Shown here piece by piece: positions 1 through 8,800 of a DNA stretch of 18,385 bases. The position numbers and the translations under genes were made by a program. The stretch comes from CAZGWJ01 sp964529445. Its GTDB lineage: Bacteria; Oederibacteriota; Muellerivitia; Muellerivitales; Muellerivitaceae. The stretch spans positions 1 through 18,385 of the forward strand of contig CAZGWJ010000051.1 of assembly GCA_964529445.1 (NCBI GenBank). Reading direction: 5' to 3'. The notes beneath the pieces are model-generated. The model worked only from the letters and a program-made list of their open reading frames with translations, made no database searches and had not been told where the DNA came from. Within the stretch, counting starts at the first letter, position 1. Every line of letters starts with the position of its first letter.

Positions 1-544
1 TGCCGAGAACCGTGATGGACATCCCTTGCAGGTCGACGTCCTTGCGCCTCAGATGGGCCACCTCCGAGACCCTGAGACCGCATTCGAAACCGAGCCGGAC
101 GAGGAGACTGATCTGGACATCCTGGAGGTTATCCGCCTTGAGGGAGCCCAGGAGAGCCATCCGATCGGTGCCGGAGAGGGGCCTGGGGTTCCTCTGGGGG
201 GTCCGCACGTTGAGGTAATGGAAAACGGCGGTCGGGTCCGAGGCAATGCGTTGGGTGGCCGCCAGGTAGCGGTAGAAGGACCTCGTGGAGGCCAGGATCC
301 GCTTCAAAGAGCGCGTGGAATAGGCTTTCCGGGGCTTGCCGGTCGGGGTGATCCCGGGCTTGGCCAGGAGGCCCGCAAATCGCGTCAAATCAGCCGGCTT
401 GACCGACTCTGGTCCCTTGATGCCGGATTGCCCGAGGAATCGGTGCAGGATCCGCAGATCCTGGCGGTAATTGTCCTTCGTGTGTTCGGACTTGCAGACC
501 ATCAGGAAGCCCGCATAGGGTTCCGTTTGCTCCAGGTCTTCCAT
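1..544 (-). CDS. XerC/D-like tyrosine recombinase (partial, C-terminus off the window)
   Basis: The reading frame runs from an ATG at 544 to the left edge, giving 181 codons. The first ~100 residues resemble the SAM-like, core-binding domain of phage-type integrases (EHTKDNYRQDLRILHRFL, then STRSLKRILASTRSFYRYL). After a linker comes the start of the catalytic domain, with the box LGFECGLRVSEVAHLRRKDV, whose Arg in GLRVSE is the first catalytic Arg of the family. The HxxR box and the catalytic Tyr would lie beyond base 1. The family cuts and rejoins DNA through a Tyr-phosphate intermediate. Whether this is a chromosome-dimer resolvase (Xer) or an element integrase cannot be told from the visible part. 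The start is supported by GGAGGGGGCTGGA just upstream and a strong promoter at 577-604. It is transcribed separately from the hydrolase upstream. Confidence 0.85.
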   Translation of the reverse strand, partial: MEDLEQTEPYAGFLMVCKSEHTKDNYRQDLRILHRFLGQSGIKGPESVKPADLTRFAGLLAKPGITPTGKPRKAYSTRSLKRILASTRSFYRYLAATQRIASDPTAVFHYLNVRTPQRNPRPLSGTDRMALLGSLKADNLQDVQISLLVRLGFECGLRVSEVAHLRRKDVDLQGMSITVLG

Positions 545-561
545 TCCAGCCCCCTCCAAAA

Positions 562-587
562 ATGAGCATAACTGAAATTATACTCAT
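562..587. promoter_or_regulatory. Inverted repeat (operator candidate) overlapping the recombinase -10 box
   Basis: The arms ATGAGCATAA and TTATACTCAT are complementary at 9 of 10 positions around a 6-base centre. The dyad covers the -10 box and the expected transcription start of the recombinase gene. A repressor bound here would block transcription. This is seen directly; the regulatory role is inferred. Confidence 0.5.
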
Positions 588-604
588 TCCCAGAAGGCCG
601 TCAA
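577..604 (-). promoter_or_regulatory. Sigma70-type promoter of the recombinase gene
   Basis: On the minus strand TTGACG (599-604) and a perfect TATAAT (577-582) are separated by 16 bases. The expected start is near 570, about 26 bases before the ATG at 544, leaving room for the GGAGGGGG ribosome-binding site. Confidence 0.7.
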
Positions 605-662
605 GACGCAAATTCGAATTCAGCCCCCGCAAGGAGGCACTTGCCCCTGCATTCCTATCCCG

Positions 663-1442
663 TCACTTCAACTCCGTTCGAGTCAAAAACGGGATCAGGG
701 ACGTTGCGAGCGGCCTAGGCATCTCGATCGGGATCAGGTGCCCACAGCGGTACGCTTCGTAACCGCTCCGGTTCGATTCCTGCGCCATGACCTTGACCTC
801 CTGGACCGTGGTGAGCGAATCCTCGGTGCCCACGAACCAGCGGCTCCTTGCCGGACAGGTCCGCAGGAACCCCGTCTGGTCGCGACGGGAGGCCATGGCC
901 CGCTGGGCGGCGGCGACCGCCCTCGGATCGGCCCCCTGGATGGCCCGCGACAGCTCCTGGACCCTCCCCGGCGCCGCCTGGCGGAAGGTCGGGCCCAGGA
1001 GCGACTCGATCAGCGGCTGTACGTACCAGCCCATGCCTTCCCGGAGGACCCGGTCGGCTATCTCCAGTCTCTTGTCCCTGCGTTCAGGGCTGTCCAATCC
1101 GCTTTTCGTTGAGATCAGCGCCAGCCGCGCGACCCTTTCCGGGAACTGGCGTGCGAATTCCATGGCCCAATAGCCACCCATCGAGCATCCCGCCAGCAGA
1201 ACGGGTTCCGTGATTCCTGATGCGTCCAGATGCTTCCGAAGGCCGTCCGCGGCCTGCTCCAGGGTCATTCCATCGGGACCCTTGGGTGAGAGGCCGAAAC
1301 CCGGGAAATCGGCCATGATCAGCCGGAATCCGCCCCAAGGAATCCCTTCCCACATCCCGTGGTCCAACGGAAAGGCATGGAGCAGGACGAGGGGTTGGCC
1401 CTCGCCCAGGATCCGCGATCTTATTTCCGGCGCTTCAGCCAT
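663..1442 (-). CDS. Alpha/beta-fold hydrolase
   Basis: A 259-residue single-domain alpha/beta hydrolase, the usual length for the enol-lactonase/esterase-like group. The oxyanion-hole region is LLHAFPLDH (residues 20-28) and the ADFPGFG loop follows at 44-50. The nucleophile elbow GCSMGG places Ser at 87. The acid is probably Asp208 in GTEDSL, and the catalytic His is His235 in CGHLIP. The complete triad suggests an active esterase, lactonase or C-C hydrolase; the substrate cannot be told. The ATG at 1442 is preferred over the more upstream possible start at 1478, because it has AAGGGATG before it and overlaps the stop of the dehydrogenase gene by 8 bases, the pattern of translational coupling. 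The two genes probably form one operon and may act on related carboxylic acids. Confidence 0.85.
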   Translation of the reverse strand: MAEAPEIRSRILGEGQPLVLLHAFPLDHGMWEGIPWGGFRLIMADFPGFGLSPKGPDGMTLEQAADGLRKHLDASGITEPVLLAGCSMGGYWAMEFARQFPERVARLALISTKSGLDSPERRDKRLEIADRVLREGMGWYVQPLIESLLGPTFRQAAPGRVQELSRAIQGADPRAVAAAQRAMASRRDQTGFLRTCPARSRWFVGTEDSLTTVQEVKVMAQESNRSGYEAYRCGHLIPIEMPRPLATSLIPFLTRTELK

Positions 1443-2436
1443 GATGCATCCCTTTCGACCCCGGAGATGGCCTCTCAAGGCCTCCCGGAACAGGGTTCAG
1501 CGCCTTTCGACCCGTCAAGACGCGTTCCAGGTTCCGGGCGGCCAGGACCGCCATTTTACGCCTTGTTTCGACCGTTCCACTGCCCAGATGCGGCAGGAGC
1601 ACGCAGTTTTCGAGGCGTCGAAGTCCCGGAAGGACCTTCGGCTCCTTCTCGTAGACGTCCAGACCGGCCGAGAAAAGCCGTCCCTCCTCGAGGGCGCGCG
1701 CCAAGGCCTTCTCGTCATGGATCGGTCCCCGCCCCGTGTTGACGAAGACGGCCGAGCGCTTCATGCGACGGAACTCCCGTTCGCCGAACCGGCCCCGCGT
1801 CTCCGGGGTCAGGGGCGCGTGGACGCTGAGAACGTCGCTCGACGCCAGGAGACGCCCGAACGAACACCTGCGCGCCCCGGTGGCCCGCTCGACCGCGCGA
1901 GGCGCCCGATGCCGCTGGTGATACAGCACCTTCATGTCCCACCCCAAGGCCCTTCGGGCGACGGCCTGACCGATGCGCCCGAACCCGTAAAGGCCGAGCG
2001 TGGCCCCTTTCAGGTCGACGCCCAGGAGCATTTTCGGATGCCAGCCCTTGAACCGCCCTTTCCGGACCATGCGTTCCCCCTCGGGTATCCGGCGGGCACA
2101 GGCCAGGATAAGGGCCCAAGCGATGTCGGCGGTGGCATCGGTCAGGATCTCGGGGGTGTTCGTGACGACGATGCCCCTCTCCCGGGCGGCCGGCACATCG
2201 ATGTGGTCGTATCCCACCCCGAAATTGGCCACGCATTCCAGGAGCGGGGATCCCCGGAAGACCTCCCGGGACATCCGATATCCGATCAGGACCAGGGCAC
2301 CCTGGCAGGTCTTCAGTTCCCTTTCCACCTGGGACCGGGAAGGCGTCCCCTTGAGCCATCGGACCTTGAACCGGCGTCTCAGCAACCGGAAGGCGTCCGG
2401 GTGGATGTCACCCAGGATCAGCACCCGCTTCTTCAT
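1435..2436 (-). CDS. D-2-hydroxyacid dehydrogenase (glyoxylate/hydroxypyruvate reductase-like)
   Basis: A 333-residue NAD(P)-dependent D-isomer-specific 2-hydroxyacid dehydrogenase, full length for the family. It has the substrate-binding motif ANFGVGYDHID (70-80), the Rossmann GFGRIG (151-156), and the catalytic set Arg236 (NTGRGP), Glu265 (EKEP) and His283 (LPHLGS). The spacing of these three matches archaeal glyoxylate reductases (Arg241/Glu270/His288). After the second Rossmann strand comes YHQRHR with no acidic residue, which argues for NADPH rather than NADH. It likely reduces glyoxylate or hydroxypyruvate to the D-hydroxyacid in the cytoplasm. The ATG at 2436 follows AGGGGGTGGTC; the frame stays open 95 codons upstream, but that part has no family similarity. 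It ends 8 bases inside the hydrolase gene. Confidence 0.9.
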   Translation of the reverse strand: MKKRVLILGDIHPDAFRLLRRRFKVRWLKGTPSRSQVERELKTCQGALVLIGYRMSREVFRGSPLLECVANFGVGYDHIDVPAARERGIVVTNTPEILTDATADIAWALILACARRIPEGERMVRKGRFKGWHPKMLLGVDLKGATLGLYGFGRIGQAVARRALGWDMKVLYHQRHRAPRAVERATGARRCSFGRLLASSDVLSVHAPLTPETRGRFGEREFRRMKRSAVFVNTGRGPIHDEKALARALEEGRLFSAGLDVYEKEPKVLPGLRRLENCVLLPHLGSGTVETRRKMAVLAARNLERVLTGRKALNPVPGGLERPSPGSKGMHHG

Positions 2437-3212
2437 GACCACCCCCTGTTCTGAGGTTCGACCAGGCCGATCGCGCATCAAGGATCGGCGACCAACTCGC
2501 GTATCATCAGCATCATTTTTCGGATTATCCAGCCGAAATGAAGCGGCTTTTGATCTTGTCATGACACAGTTCGTTCGGACGACCCCGAATAGGGTCGAAT
2601 TTGCATTTAAATGCCATTCTTTTGAACGATTTTTTCCATAACGACACGGAGGATGGACGAGCCAAAACCTCGAATACGACCCATCACAGCGCAAAATAGG
2701 ACCAGTACTTCCCTTCCCCATGCCATCGAATTAGGTCGCAACATGGGTGAAATCCTTTCCCCCATGAGGGAGAGGGCAATCATTCGAGCGCGATTTTCAG
2801 GATGAATGTTGTTTGATGGCCTGCGGTGAGGGGCGCGAAGCGCCGCTCGAACCGGTGAGGGGGCGTCTTATTTTACGCTGTTGGCCGGGTTATTTTGGCA
2901 AGAGTGAGCGCTTTTCGGCTGTGCGGCTCAAGTCCGCACCGATCCTGGCGAAGATGCGCAGGGGCACGACGAACCGTGATCGGGAACCCTTTAATGCGCT
3001 TCGACCGGAACCGCATCACTCGACTCGCAACTCGTTGTTTTTCAGTTGTTTCCAGCGACGCATTCACCGCCAATTCAGCCCTCGAAGGAGCGTCCAGTCA
3101 TGGAAACCCGTTCAATCGCGGGAAACGGACCCCTGAATAAAGAGGGTTGGCTTCGGCGACCTCAAGTTTCGCTTTAAGTGTGCGGATCGGATAGCCGGAA
3201 GGACCCTGCGTG
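2437..3212. other. Non-coding stretch between rmuC and the dehydrogenase
   Basis: I see no convincing gene in these 776 bases. The part at about 2480-2640 is clearly more AT-rich than the flanking genes and should hold the dehydrogenase promoter, but I found no convincing -35/-10 pair. It includes a perfect 12-base palindrome, GCATTTAAATGC, at 2603-2614, and a GACCC/GGGTC hairpin at 2581-2595. The part at 2740-2880 is a REP-like repeat region with GC-rich hairpins. The short open frames at 2813-3140 lack family signatures and good start sites. Confidence 0.6.
2768..2790. repeat. REP-like dispersed repeat, copy 1
   Basis: These 23 bases (GGGAGAGGGCAATCATTCG followed by AGCG) recur identically at 12432-12454. 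In both copies a GAATG arm complementary to CATTC follows about 20 bases later, and a GGTGAGGGG run follows after that. In this copy the left arm of the CCCTCTCCC/GGGAGAGGG hairpin is degenerate (TTTCCCCCAT). Confidence 0.65.
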
Positions 3213-4310
3213 TCAGGAGGCGGGTAACGGTTTGCTCGGATCGGTCGGAGCGATTTTTTTGACCTGATCAAGCTTTTCCTCGAACCGGGAAAGCACCTTG
3301 TCGGCATCGTCGAAGTTCTTGCGGGCATCGTTCAAATGCTTCGTACCCTTGGAGTAATCCTCGCGGAATCGATCCAAAAGCCGTGCCAGGTTGAGGAGGG
3401 AAGCCTGGATCTCCCGTGTCTCCTCCTGGAGTTTCAAGCCCGCCAGGCCATGAAGGACCACGTGGAGGTAGGCGAGAAAGGTGTTGGGCGAGACCGGGAC
3501 GACCTTCCGGCCACGGGCATGAACCGCCAGGGGGGTTCCCTGCTCCCCGGGTTCCTGCCGGACGATCAACTCGTAATAGACGTTCTCAGCCGGGATATAC
3601 ATGAAGGCGAAATCGAAGGTTCCCTCGTCCGTCCGGATGTATTTGGCGGCTATGTCATCGACCTTCTTCTGGAGGTTTCTCACCAGGGCCGTGCGAAGCC
3701 TCTTCTGCTCGGCCGCATCACCGGCGGCGATCATCCTCTGGAAATCCTCCATCGGGAACTTGGCGTCGATGGGCAGGATGGATCCGCCGATCTTGAGCAC
3801 AACGTCCGCCTTCTGGCCCTCCTTGAAGGCATACTGGAATTCGTACTGGTCCGCGCCGAAGGCGTTGCGGATGATCTCCTCCAGGAGGGTCTCGCCGAAT
3901 TCACCCCGGTATTTCGGGGCGTTCAGCAGGTTCTGGAGGTCCTGGATCGACTGCCCGACGTCGAAAATCCGCTTCTGGGAGGCGTTCAGGTCCCCCAGGT
4001 TGCCGGATACCTGCTGGACGACCTTGGCCACGTTGTCCAGGCGGTCGTTCATGCTTCCGGTGACGGTCTGAAGGCTCTGGGCAAGCTGTTGGGTGGTTTG
4101 TTGGAGGCTTTCGGGGACGGAACGGCCCAAAACCGCCATCTGTTCCGCGATCCGGGCGTTCTGTTCCTCCGCGCTCCGCCGAAGGGCCAGGAGCTGTTCC
4201 TGGAGCAGGTCCGCCGTCCGGTCAGGGGCCGGCTTGCGGAGCGTCAGGAGAACGACGGCAACGGCCAGCCCCAGGATGGCGGCCCCCATCACGAACCATG
4301 CGATTTCCAC
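3213..4310 (-). CDS. rmuC: RmuC-family DNA recombination protein
   Basis: A 365-residue protein with an N-terminal membrane helix (residues about 4-24), a long coiled coil rich in Gln, Ser and Leu (about 35-125), and then the RmuC (DUF195) nuclease-like domain. Family landmarks are APKYRGEFGETLLEEIIRNAF, GSILPIDAKFPMEDFQRMI, FMYIPAENVYYELI and VVPVSPNTFLAYLHVV. A second coiled coil follows near the C-terminus. In E. coli, rmuC loss alters inversion frequency at short repeats, and the family is thought to act as a membrane-tethered nuclease. The start is GTG at 4310 with AAGGATCGCC directly upstream. It lies below the terminator at 4401-4430, so it probably has its own promoter, which I did not identify. 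No terminator is obvious after it. Confidence 0.92.
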   Translation of the reverse strand: MEIAWFVMGAAILGLAVAVVLLTLRKPAPDRTADLLQEQLLALRRSAEEQNARIAEQMAVLGRSVPESLQQTTQQLAQSLQTVTGSMNDRLDNVAKVVQQVSGNLGDLNASQKRIFDVGQSIQDLQNLLNAPKYRGEFGETLLEEIIRNAFGADQYEFQYAFKEGQKADVVLKIGGSILPIDAKFPMEDFQRMIAAGDAAEQKRLRTALVRNLQKKVDDIAAKYIRTDEGTFDFAFMYIPAENVYYELIVRQEPGEQGTPLAVHARGRKVVPVSPNTFLAYLHVVLHGLAGLKLQEETREIQASLLNLARLLDRFREDYSKGTKHLNDARKNFDDADKVLSRFEEKLDQVKKIAPTDPSKPLPAS

Positions 4311-4400
4311 GGCGATCCTTTCTTATGTCTCTCGCGGGGAGCGGGAGACCTCTCGGGATGGTCCGGATCATCTCACGGACCACGGACATGCTCCCCGGTC

Positions 4401-4430
4401 AAAAGAAAAGGGCCGGCTTCAGGCCGGCCC
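4401..4430 (-). terminator. Intrinsic terminator of the 5092-4460 gene pair
   Basis: On the minus strand an 8-base GC-only stem, GGGCCGGC/GCCGGCCC, with the 5-base loop CTGAA, is followed by TTTTCTTTT. It sits 30 bases after the stop at 4460 and ends the transcript before rmuC. Confidence 0.9.
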
Positions 4431-4459
4431 TTCGATGTCGGGATGGCGGGGTAGGCGGC

Positions 4460-5095
4460 TTACTTCGCGGCCGGAAGGGCCTCGGGCGTCACGGTCCCTG
4501 TCGGCACGGGAGTCGCCCCGATCTTCAGTTTCTTCTGGATGGTCTTCCAAAGCCCGGGACCCGGCGTCGCGGTGGGGGTCACCGTGGGTGTCGGGGTGGG
4601 CGGCATCCGTCCGTCCAGGAGGACATCCACGTTCCGCCCCCCCTTCGTGATGGTCTCCAGGACGTGCAATTCCAGGGCGTATTCGGCATTCTTCAGGGGG
4701 TAGAAATGCCCGTACAAGGCGACCCGGGCCCCCTTCAGCAGGGAATCCAGTTCAGGCAAGGCGCCCTTCTCGGTCCAGACCAACAGGTTCGGGAACGCGA
4801 AACGGACGCCGTCCGTCTCGCGCAGGGAGATCTGGATGATGTTGTAATTCCGTATGTCCTTGCCGATCGCCTTCAGGCGCTCCCGGTACGCATAGGGCTT
4901 CTTCCATTCATGTCCGTGGTAGATCCCCTCGATGCGGATCATGCGCCCGCTCTCGATCTCGGTGTAATGCTGGTTCAGGAACCAGAGCTCGGTCCGTTGG
5001 TAGTTGGTGAAGAAGAAGTCCGGTTCGGCCTTGGCGCCGAGGGAGGCCGCCGAGAGGGCGAGAACGAGGAGGATGGGCAACCGGAGACCTTTCAT
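4460..5095 (-). CDS. Secreted protein with a possible OB-like domain and Pro/Thr linker
   Basis: A 211-residue protein I do not recognise as a named family. Residues 1-23 form a Sec signal peptide (MKGLRLPILLVLALSA... with AKA before the probable cleavage site), so it is exported. Residues about 45-150 form a compact domain with alternating strands (MIRIEGIY, NIIQISL, VRFAFPNLLVW, ARVALYGHFYP, EYALELHVLE), which looks like an OB fold. A Pro/Thr linker (PPTPTPTVTPTATPGPG, about 165-181) separates it from a basic stretch and a second Pro/Thr tail. The ATG at 5095 lies in an ATGA overlap with the upstream gene's stop and has GGAAGGAG about 8 bases before it. The two proteins are therefore translationally coupled and probably work together in the envelope. 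The gene ends just before the terminator at 4401-4430. Confidence 0.75.
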   Translation of the reverse strand: MKGLRLPILLVLALSAASLGAKAEPDFFFTNYQRTELWFLNQHYTEIESGRMIRIEGIYHGHEWKKPYAYRERLKAIGKDIRNYNIIQISLRETDGVRFAFPNLLVWTEKGALPELDSLLKGARVALYGHFYPLKNAEYALELHVLETITKGGRNVDVLLDGRMPPTPTPTVTPTATPGPGLWKTIQKKLKIGATPVPTGTVTPEALPAAK

Positions 5096-5619
5096 TTCTT
5101 GACTCCTTCCCAGGGTTGGAATCGGTACTTCCACGGATCCATGCTCCGGACCGTCAGCCGGTCCTTCTCGAAAAGAGCCCCGGCTTGCCGGGGTTCCACC
5201 CACCGGGGATAGAGATCCAGGTAGGTGGTGGAATGCAGGGAGAGGTCGGCCCTCAGGATGCCCAGGACCTCGTTGCACTCCTGCGTCGAGAGGGGGGTGA
5301 TCCGCGGTTCCCCTTCCCCCGCGACCAGCACAGGCAGCCATCTCCAAACGAGCGTGTAACAGCGCTTCAAGGAAGGAAGATAAAGGAACTCCCCATCCTC
5401 TTCCGGTCCTTCCGGTTCCGGGATCGCCTTCAGCTTCAAGGTCCGGTCATCCGTGCCGAGCGCCCTGTCCATCCAGGCGCTGTGCATGGCCAGAAGGTCC
5501 GAACCCAGGACCCGGCTTGTCGGGACCAGGTGGTCCAAGACCGAAAAGACCCTCTCCCTGCCCGGCTCAGGAACCGCGTCGCGAGGCGCCCATTCCCTGA
5601 AGCGACGGGTTAAAAGCAT
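5092..5619 (-). CDS. Hypothetical protein, first gene of a two-gene operon
   Basis: No family recognised. From the ATG at 5619 the protein has 175 residues, is rich in Arg, Trp and acidic residues, and lacks a signal peptide or membrane helix. A Tyr/Leu-rich middle (FLYLPSLKRCYTLVWRWLP) and a C-terminal part ending in PWKYRFQPWEGVKK look folded. The start was chosen because a promoter at 5771-5799 would begin transcription near 5764. The upstream ATG at 5772 overlaps the -10 box, and 5619 is the first in-frame start inside that transcript, with GGAAG 6 bases before it. If the message comes from the protease gene upstream, a start at 5772 (226 residues) or TTG at 5799 is possible. Its stop overlaps the next start (ATGA). 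Confidence 0.65.
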   Translation of the reverse strand: MLLTRRFREWAPRDAVPEPGRERVFSVLDHLVPTSRVLGSDLLAMHSAWMDRALGTDDRTLKLKAIPEPEGPEEDGEFLYLPSLKRCYTLVWRWLPVLVAGEGEPRITPLSTQECNEVLGILRADLSLHSTTYLDLYPRWVEPRQAGALFEKDRLTVRSMDPWKYRFQPWEGVKK

Positions 5620-5770
5620 CAGTGACTTCCGGGAAAGAGGCCGGAAAAGCTTGAAAAGATCGGCAGCCCTTGAAACCGCGCACCGGAAGAAGAGCAGGCG
5701 ATGCCCGCGTTTCGACGCCGGTGACGGGCTTTCCCACCCGATCCTTCCTGGCTTCCTATCCGGACTTTTC

Positions 5771-5799
5771 ATTATACCGGGCCTCTTTCGTTCCTCCAA
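5771..5799 (-). promoter_or_regulatory. Sigma70-type promoter of the 5092-4460 operon
   Basis: TTGGAG (5794-5799) and a perfect TATAAT (5771-5776) are 17 bases apart on the minus strand. It lies after the stop of the long barrel protein and ahead of the hypothetical gene, with a predicted leader of about 145 bases. Confidence 0.55.
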
Positions 5800-5861
5800 C
5801 GGCTTTCAAACCTTCCTTGGATGCCCCGGATGCTTGCATCGCCAACCATGATGACAACGAA

Positions 5862-8800
5862 TCAAAAGAGGGGCATCAGGTTGAAATGGAAGACCGGGGG
5901 GGCATAACGGTCGGTCCTCCAGGCAAGGTCAAACCTCAATTGGACAAGTGCCCTTTGGAACAGGAAATTATAGAGTCTCAGGCCGCCTCCGACACTGTTC
6001 AACAGGCGTCGCGTGGTCATGTCCTCGGGTCGGTCCGCCACCACACCGGTGTCCGTGAAGAACGCCAGTTCCACGTCCTTCAGGAGTATGAAAGAGAGGG
6101 GGCGGAGCGGGAAATCGACCTCGGTCGCGACGGGATATCGAAGTTCCAGGTTCCAAAGGGCCAGGTGGCTTCCGTAATAGGTGCGGTTCCCGTAACCCCT
6201 CAAGGTCGTGAAGAAGGATTGGAAGATCTCGTCCTGGCCCAGGAAAAAGGTCTGCGGGTTCCCCCCGATCGACCTCAAGCCGACCCAGCGGTTCGCCCAG
6301 GTGGTTCCTCCCAGGAAACCGAACGTCTTGTACCACTGCAATTCGGCGATGAGGTTCCGGAAGGCCACGTTCGAGTCGAGGGCGGGCAGCGCGTTCAGGA
6401 AGGTGAAATTGGCGGCGTATCCCCGCTCCGGCGTGAAGCGCCGGGCTTGCCGCCGCTCGCGCACCAGGGAAACCCGGTAGTAATTGGCCACCTGCTCGTC
6501 CTCCACCTCGTCGTAGTAGCGGTTGGAAAGGCCCTCCGAGAATCGCAGGGAGGAGGGACTGCCCCGGAACCGCTGGGTCCCGACCCCGTATTCCAGCCGG
6601 GTGGAGACGTTGAAGGGATACGTGAAGTTGAGGTTGGCGCCCCTCTCGTTCTCGTGGAAATCGTCCACGACGGCCCCGCTTTGGATGTCGTAGAGCCGGA
6701 AGAAATTGCGGTAGAGATAGGCGTTCAGGCCGATCGTTGTCCGCCATCCGGCGTATTCGTAGGCGGCCTGAAGCCCGCTCCGATAGCGGGGAATGGCGTC
6801 GCCGAGGAGCGCCAGGCGGTGATCCCCCAGGTAATCGCTCATGACGGCCACGCCGCCGCCCGCGAATCCGAAGGAACTGTCGTATCCGGCCAGGAAGAGC
6901 AGAAGGTCCGGGGACATCCGGAAACGGTAGTCCCGGCTGGCCAGGACGTAATGGGGTTTCGCGTCCACGGTCTCGCTGGCGCGGCTCTCCCCCGATGCGT
7001 TGACCGCGGTCACGTAGTATCGGTATTCGGCTCCGCTCTGGACCGTGTAATCGACATAGCGGTCCTTGCGGCCCGTCAAGGTGCTCCCCAGGTACTTGAA
7101 CTCCGTCGAGGGAAGGATACAGCGATAGACCCGGAAATGCTCGACCTCCTCCGCGCCGGGATCCGGAAGTTGCCAACGCAACTGGACGATGTTGGAGGCC
7201 TCGCCGACCCTCAGACCCGCGACCGGAGGAGGCGCCTTCGCGGCGGCCCCAGGCCGGGGCGTCACCTCGGGAAGCACCTGGAGGCCGTGATGCGTATCCG
7301 GATCGGCCAAGTCGGGCAGGGGATCCGCCTCCCCCTTCCCGCCGCCTTTCGCGGACGTGGAGCGGGCCAGGAGCCGCCCCGCGTCGCGGAACGTGTTCGA
7401 GAGGTACTCCAACCGAGCGGGAGGAGCCTTTCTTTCCTCGATGTTCTCCGCGGGGAAACGGTATAGGGACGTCCTGCTCCGCTCGAAGACCACCGCGTAG
7501 AAGGCGGAGTCGTCGGGAGCGACGGCCGAACTGATCACGTCGGCATAGGTATCGGTGAGCTGTCTCAGGTCCCCGCCTTCCGGATCCATCCGGTGCAGGT
7601 TGAAGATCCGGTCGCACCGATCCGAGGTGAAGTGGACGCCCTGTGAGGTCGCGTGGAGCGAGGTGATCTCTCCTTCCTCCGAGCCGAGGGCCGAGGATTC
7701 GCCCGTCAGCTTCCCGTCGGGGCCGGATGCCGCGCGATGGATGCGGGTCTTCCCTTTCCACTCGCGTATGAAATAGAGCCGCGTTCCATCGGGGGAAAAA
7801 CGGGCCCACGATTCGGTGGCCTCGTCCCGGGTGAGGGGGTCCAAGGCCCCGGTGCGGAGATCGAAACGGTAGAGGTCCGCCCGAAGGTGGTCGTATCCCG
7901 TGAAGACGATCGCCGATCCGTCGGGGGTCCATTCGGGGGAATAGAGGACCGGGAGCGAAGGGAAATCGTGCGTTTCGAGCTGACGATCCTTCACGGAGAC
8001 GATCCCGAGACGGTAGGACCCCTTGTGCCGGAAGCAGAAGGCGATGGAACCTCCGTCGGGCGACCAGGCGAGTCCGGACCCCTGGGTCTGGAAGGTCCGG
8101 CGGACCAAACGAGTCCTCTTCCGGGTCTGGGGGTCCCAGAGCCCCAACTGTCCCGGCGTGAGATAGGCCAGCCGCTTCGAATCGGGCGAAACAGCAGCCC
8201 GCACGACGTCCGGCAGGATCTCCTCCCCGTAGCGACCCGGCGAAGGCCGGTCCTTCACCAGGGACCAGGCCCGGGCGCGGATGAAGAAACTCCAATTCCG
8301 GTAAAGTTCCCGGGAGGAAACGCCCAACACCGACCGGATGACGGCTTCGGGCTTCTGGCTGGCCGCCATCCGCTTGACCAGGAGGGGGACCTTCTCGCGG
8401 CCATAGACCTGGGCCACGTATTCCAGGATGCTCTGGGATTCCTTGTACGCCATGTAGACCTGCTCGAAGTGGTCGAAGGTGCCCAGCAGGTCCAGCGGGA
8501 GAAGGCGGTCGTGCAGGACGGCGTCCCTCAGGACCATCTCGCCCTGGGACTCCCAGTTCTCCGCCACCCACTCGGCCGAACCCTCCATCACCCAGGTGGG
8601 AACGAAGATGCTCTTGAAGAGACTGAAGGAACGCCACCCCTCGCCGTAGATGAGGTTGTACTGGAAGGCATGGACCAGTTCGTGGGTGATGACCGTTTCC
8701 AGTTCGTGGTAGGAGCCGTTGGCGGGCACGACGATGCGGTTCTTGTAGGCCTCCGTGAACCCCCCCACGCCCTCCGGGAGGAAGGCGGGGATGATGTTGG

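Noticed and set aside
2813..3140. Short open frames in the non-coding stretch
   Set aside because: Overlapping frames on both strands, basic composition, no ribosome-binding sites and no family pattern.
5829..5840. GATGC/GCATC hairpin after the barrel gene as a terminator
   Set aside because: A 5-base stem with a 2-base loop and no T-run; too weak.
5670..7466. Plus-strand open frame of about 600 codons opposite the barrel region
   Set aside because: The sequence is rich in Gly, Arg and Pro, without motifs, antisense to a convincing beta-barrel.
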